Positions 19,046 through 21,883 of a stretch of 21,883 nt of DNA are shown here, in pieces; positions within the stretch are counted from its first letter, which is position 1, and each line of letters begins with the position of its first letter. The notes under the pieces are model-generated. The model did not search any database. It saw only the letters and a program-made list of their open reading frames with translations, and had not been told where the DNA came from. Origin of the DNA: a virus; the IMG/VR virus record IMGVR_UViG_3300013119_000239, positions 1 to 21,883 of that record. The stretch is one strand, 5' to 3'. Both the position numbers and the translations under genes were made by a program.

Positions 19046-21883
19046 ATGGCAAGATTAAGAAGTTCAACAGAAGGAAGAAGCACTTATGAAAGATATTATG
19101 ATGCACTGCCTGAAAAATATAGAAAACAAGTAGAGAAAGTAGAAAAAGAAAAGAAAGGTACTTCATTGTTTAAAAGAATAACATCATGGCTAACTACAGG
19201 TGAAACTGGTGGGGCTGCTTATGCTATGCTGGAGGGTAAAAATCCAGTTCTTCAATATGGTCAAGATATAGCTGGTAGTTTAAAAGGGAGTGGTTATAGT
19301 AACAAGACATATAGAGATGTATTAGAAAAACTTGGTATGGAAAGAACATATCTTTCAGAAAAAATGCCTTGGCTTTATAATGAAACAGGTAAAGGATGGA
19401 AATTTAAAAAAGGTGGTTTTGTTGATCCAACAGATACTGGTGCTTTAGGTTTAACATTGGATATTTTAGGTGACCCAAAAACATATATGGCTGGTCTTGG
19501 TATATTTAAGAGAATAGGAAAAGGACTTAAAGGATTAACAAAGGCAGGAAAAGAAGTTGCTGAAGAAATGTCTAAAAAAGGATATGAGGAATTAGCTAAA
19601 AAAGGAATAAGTGAAACTAGCACCAAGGGAATAGAAATACTTAGTAAATATGGAGAAGAATTAGGATTTACATTAAAGAAAAATCCAGATAAATTTTTTA
19701 CTGGAATTGAATTTATGGGTAAAGAAATTATACCTCGTAAATATGTAATGATGCCTGGTAGATTTTTTGATAATAAGATGAGTCATTTACCAGTATTAAA
19801 TAAGTTTTATACAGGAGCTAAACATGGAATACAGGATGTATTTAAACTGGGTGCTGATGTTTTAAGAAAAGGTAAAGCTATAGGTGATGTAGCAGAAGAA
19901 ACAGCTGAAAGATACCTTAAATCAGAGATGGCAATGTATAAAAATATAAGTAATCTTACTAGAGAATTAGGAGATAGCTTATTTACTGATTATAAAAAAC
20001 TAAATAAACTTATATCTAGAAATGATAGAGAGGCAGCACTATCTTATATTAGAAATACAATAGAAAAAGCTAATGGTAGAAATGTTGGTATAAATGTTGA
20101 TGAAATAGGATTAGATTTCTTAGACGATATAGTAAAGAGATTTAATAAGATAACTACTAAGTTTTATAAAAGTGAAAAAGAAGTAACTGAAGCATTGGGT
20201 AAGAATATGTATGAAGCTCTTTCTGGTTATATAACACATACTCCATCTAAGTGGGGGTTAAAAGCTAAAAAAAGTATGAATAAGGCTTTAATGAGAAGAG
20301 GTTCTTATAAGATGATGACTCACGCTGATAAGGGTAGAACCTTATTTAAATTTACAGATGCAGATGGTAATATAAAAAAGGGTACTGATTTATATAATAA
20401 TTTACTTGAAGTTAAACCTATTAAAGGAATGGCTCTTGATTTAACACAGGGTCAATATAAGACTATCAAAAACATAGAAGACGCTTTAAAGAAGTGGGGA
20501 TATAAGCTAGAATTCAAACCAGGTGCTAGAGTAAAGAAGACAGCAGGAGGATATTTTGACCCAGTAGCTAAGAAGATAGTTATAGCAAGTAAAAGACCTA
20601 GTTTTAATGATATAATGGCTGTTATAGACCATGAGGTTATACATAATGTGCATTTTCAATATGCTGGTCTTTTAGATATGATAGAGACATTTTCTACAAA
20701 GAAGGGAACTAGATGGCATCAGGCTAAAACTGTTCTTGATACTGCTAAAAAGAATGCTAGAAAAGAATGGAAGGGTATATTAAAAGCTAATGGGGTTGAT
20801 TTTGATAAATTAACACCATACTACAAAAAGTACTATAGAGAACCAACAGAGCTACTGGCTTATACAGCTAGTGCATATAACAAGAATCCAAGGTTAATTA
20901 AAAAACTAGCTCCTAAGACACTAGAATCTATTAAAGCAATGAAAAAGAAATTTAATTTCTTAGATATAAATAAACTAGTAGAAGAAGGAGCAGAACCTAT
21001 TACAGGTAAATTTATAGATAAAGCAGGTAAACTATGGAAAGCTGAAAGACATATGCGTATTGACGAGATTAATGATATGATGTCTGGTTATATGAAAGAA
21101 GCAGCAGAAATATTACATGACCCAAGCCTTGCTAAAAGACCATACTTAGAAACAAATCCTTTTGAAATACTAATGAAGAGAGGTAAAGAGAATGCTAACA
21201 CAGTTGCTAGATATAACTTCTACTCAGATCTAACAAGTCAAATGGGTAGAAAAGGTAAAGTAAGATATACACATTTAAGGGATGCTTCTGGTAGAATAAC
21301 AAAAACTGTAAAGAAAATAGATAGTGTAATAGATGATGCTACAGGTATTAAATATATAGACCCAAAGATAGATGATTTACCAGTTGGCACATTATTACCA
21401 GACTTTATAGTAGAGGAAATGAAGAAAACTGTTAAGTATTTAGATGGCGATGAACTTCCAGGAAGGATATTAAAGTTCTATGATAAGGTGCTTAGTGAAT
21501 GGAAAGGTTATGTATATGGTTGGTATCCAGGTTCACATGGAAGAAACTTAATAGGTGGTGCTTGGAATAATTTTCTTGCTAATCCTAAATGGTTAAAGTT
21601 TACACAACATACTAAACCATTGGCAGATGCTAGTGATGGTAAGGTTGTATTAAATGGAGTTGAATATAGCTATGATGTTATTAGAAAAGAATATCATAAG
21701 GCTGGCATACTAGGACAGACAGGTCACTTAGATGTTAATGAATTAACTAAACATGTTAATCCAACTCGTTATCAGAGAGTAAAAAATATACCCATTACAG
21801 CGATGGAAACTGTTGAGAACAACCTTCGTTTACCACTATTCTTAGCAGAAGTTGATAGTGGCAAAACATTTAAACAAGCAGCT
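19046..21883 (+). CDS. giant virion/ejection protein with HExxH motif, 3' end outside window
   Basis: An open frame from the ATG at 19046 runs 946 codons to the window edge with no stop. It begins MARLRSSTEGRSTYERYYDA and is Lys-rich and mainly helical. A putative zinc metallopeptidase site is IDHEVIHNVHF (H529, E530, H533), with a candidate third ligand at E599 or E602 in YREPTELLAY about 66 residues later, as in gluzincin-like domains. Near the edge, METVENNLRLPLFLAEVD resembles the 'E...R...f...' segment common in large phage ejection or polyvalent proteins. Size, position after neck genes and the protease site suggest an internal protein delivered with DNA. It is 6 nt after the LysM gene. 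Confidence 0.75.
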   Translation, partial: MARLRSSTEGRSTYERYYDALPEKYRKQVEKVEKEKKGTSLFKRITSWLTTGETGGAAYAMLEGKNPVLQYGQDIAGSLKGSGYSNKTYRDVLEKLGMERTYLSEKMPWLYNETGKGWKFKKGGFVDPTDTGALGLTLDILGDPKTYMAGLGIFKRIGKGLKGLTKAGKEVAEEMSKKGYEELAKKGISETSTKGIEILSKYGEELGFTLKKNPDKFFTGIEFMGKEIIPRKYVMMPGRFFDNKMSHLPVLNKFYTGAKHGIQDVFKLGADVLRKGKAIGDVAEETAERYLKSEMAMYKNISNLTRELGDSLFTDYKKLNKLISRNDREAALSYIRNTIEKANGRNVGINVDEIGLDFLDDIVKRFNKITTKFYKSEKEVTEALGKNMYEALSGYITHTPSKWGLKAKKSMNKALMRRGSYKMMTHADKGRTLFKFTDADGNIKKGTDLYNNLLEVKPIKGMALDLTQGQYKTIKNIEDALKKWGYKLEFKPGARVKKTAGGYFDPVAKKIVIASKRPSFNDIMAVIDHEVIHNVHFQYAGLLDMIETFSTKKGTRWHQAKTVLDTAKKNARKEWKGILKANGVDFDKLTPYYKKYYREPTELLAYTASAYNKNPRLIKKLAPKTLESIKAMKKKFNFLDINKLVEEGAEPITGKFIDKAGKLWKAERHMRIDEINDMMSGYMKEAAEILHDPSLAKRPYLETNPFEILMKRGKENANTVARYNFYSDLTSQMGRKGKVRYTHLRDASGRITKTVKKIDSVIDDATGIKYIDPKIDDLPVGTLLPDFIVEEMKKTVKYLDGDELPGRILKFYDKVLSEWKGYVYGWYPGSHGRNLIGGAWNNFLANPKWLKFTQHTKPLADASDGKVVLNGVEYSYDVIRKEYHKAGILGQTGHLDVNELTKHVNPTRYQRVKNIPITAMETVENNLRLPLFLAEVDSGKTFKQAA

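Noticed and set aside
1-21883. CRISPR arrays, insertion sequences, integrase or attachment sites
   Set aside because: No regularly spaced repeats, transposase motifs or long inverted repeats were seen apart from the intein and the short repeats listed.

Overview
The window looks like the late (structural) region of a tailed dsDNA bacteriophage or prophage (Caudoviricetes). Every credible gene is on the + strand. The DNA is AT-rich, gene spacing is tight, and no integrase, replication gene or host gene is visible, so free phage and prophage cannot be told apart. The standard bacterial code reads every long frame. Almost no gene has a Shine-Dalgarno (SD) sequence; starts follow short A/T-rich leaders. 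The two best promoters are sigma70-like with extended -10 boxes. This argues against a Bacteroidota-type promoter system and suits some other low-SD host. The host stays unidentified.

Layout: (1) 1-174, tail of a possible upstream frame, a short direct repeat and a strong promoter. (2) 175-6415, the packaging and head module: small terminase, large terminase interrupted by an intein, portal, a small protein, scaffold and HK97-type capsid protein. (3) 6416-10539, accessory virion or modification genes: a folded RNA region, a 54-aa ORF, a glycosyltransferase, a coiled-coil protein, a fibre-like protein, a beta-rich protein, a GAMT-like methyltransferase and a small membrane/coiled-coil protein. 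(4) 10541-12304, a foreign-looking cassette with strong SD sequences: an ochre-interrupted mini-gene, an HNH protein and a metallophosphoesterase, with predicted folded RNA elements at both ends. (5) 12328-13883, a papain-like peptidase, a 33-aa basic peptide, and a holin-like membrane gene with its own promoter and terminator. (6) 13937-21883, neck, tail and ejection genes: a conserved phage structural protein, a DNRLRE-type adhesin, a P22 gp4-like adaptor, a P22 gp10-like beta-propeller, a small unknown, a LysM coiled-coil protein, and a giant ORF with an HExxH motif that runs off the window.

How the genes work together: the terminase subunits and portal package DNA into a shell built by scaffold and coat. 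The adaptor and propeller would close the neck in a podovirus-like way, and the LysM and HExxH proteins are candidates for ejected or internal virion proteins. The glycosyltransferase and methyltransferase, placed among fibre-like genes, suggest modification of virion or host-surface glycans (inference).

The most notable items are an intein in the Walker A motif of the large terminase whose residues fit the class 3 (W-C-T) type with Lys at position 1; the SD-using nuclease cassette inside an SD-poor operon; a moron-like promoter-gene-terminator unit at 13472-13883; and a series of predicted RNA folds between genes. All folds were found by eye and need computed energies and covariation.
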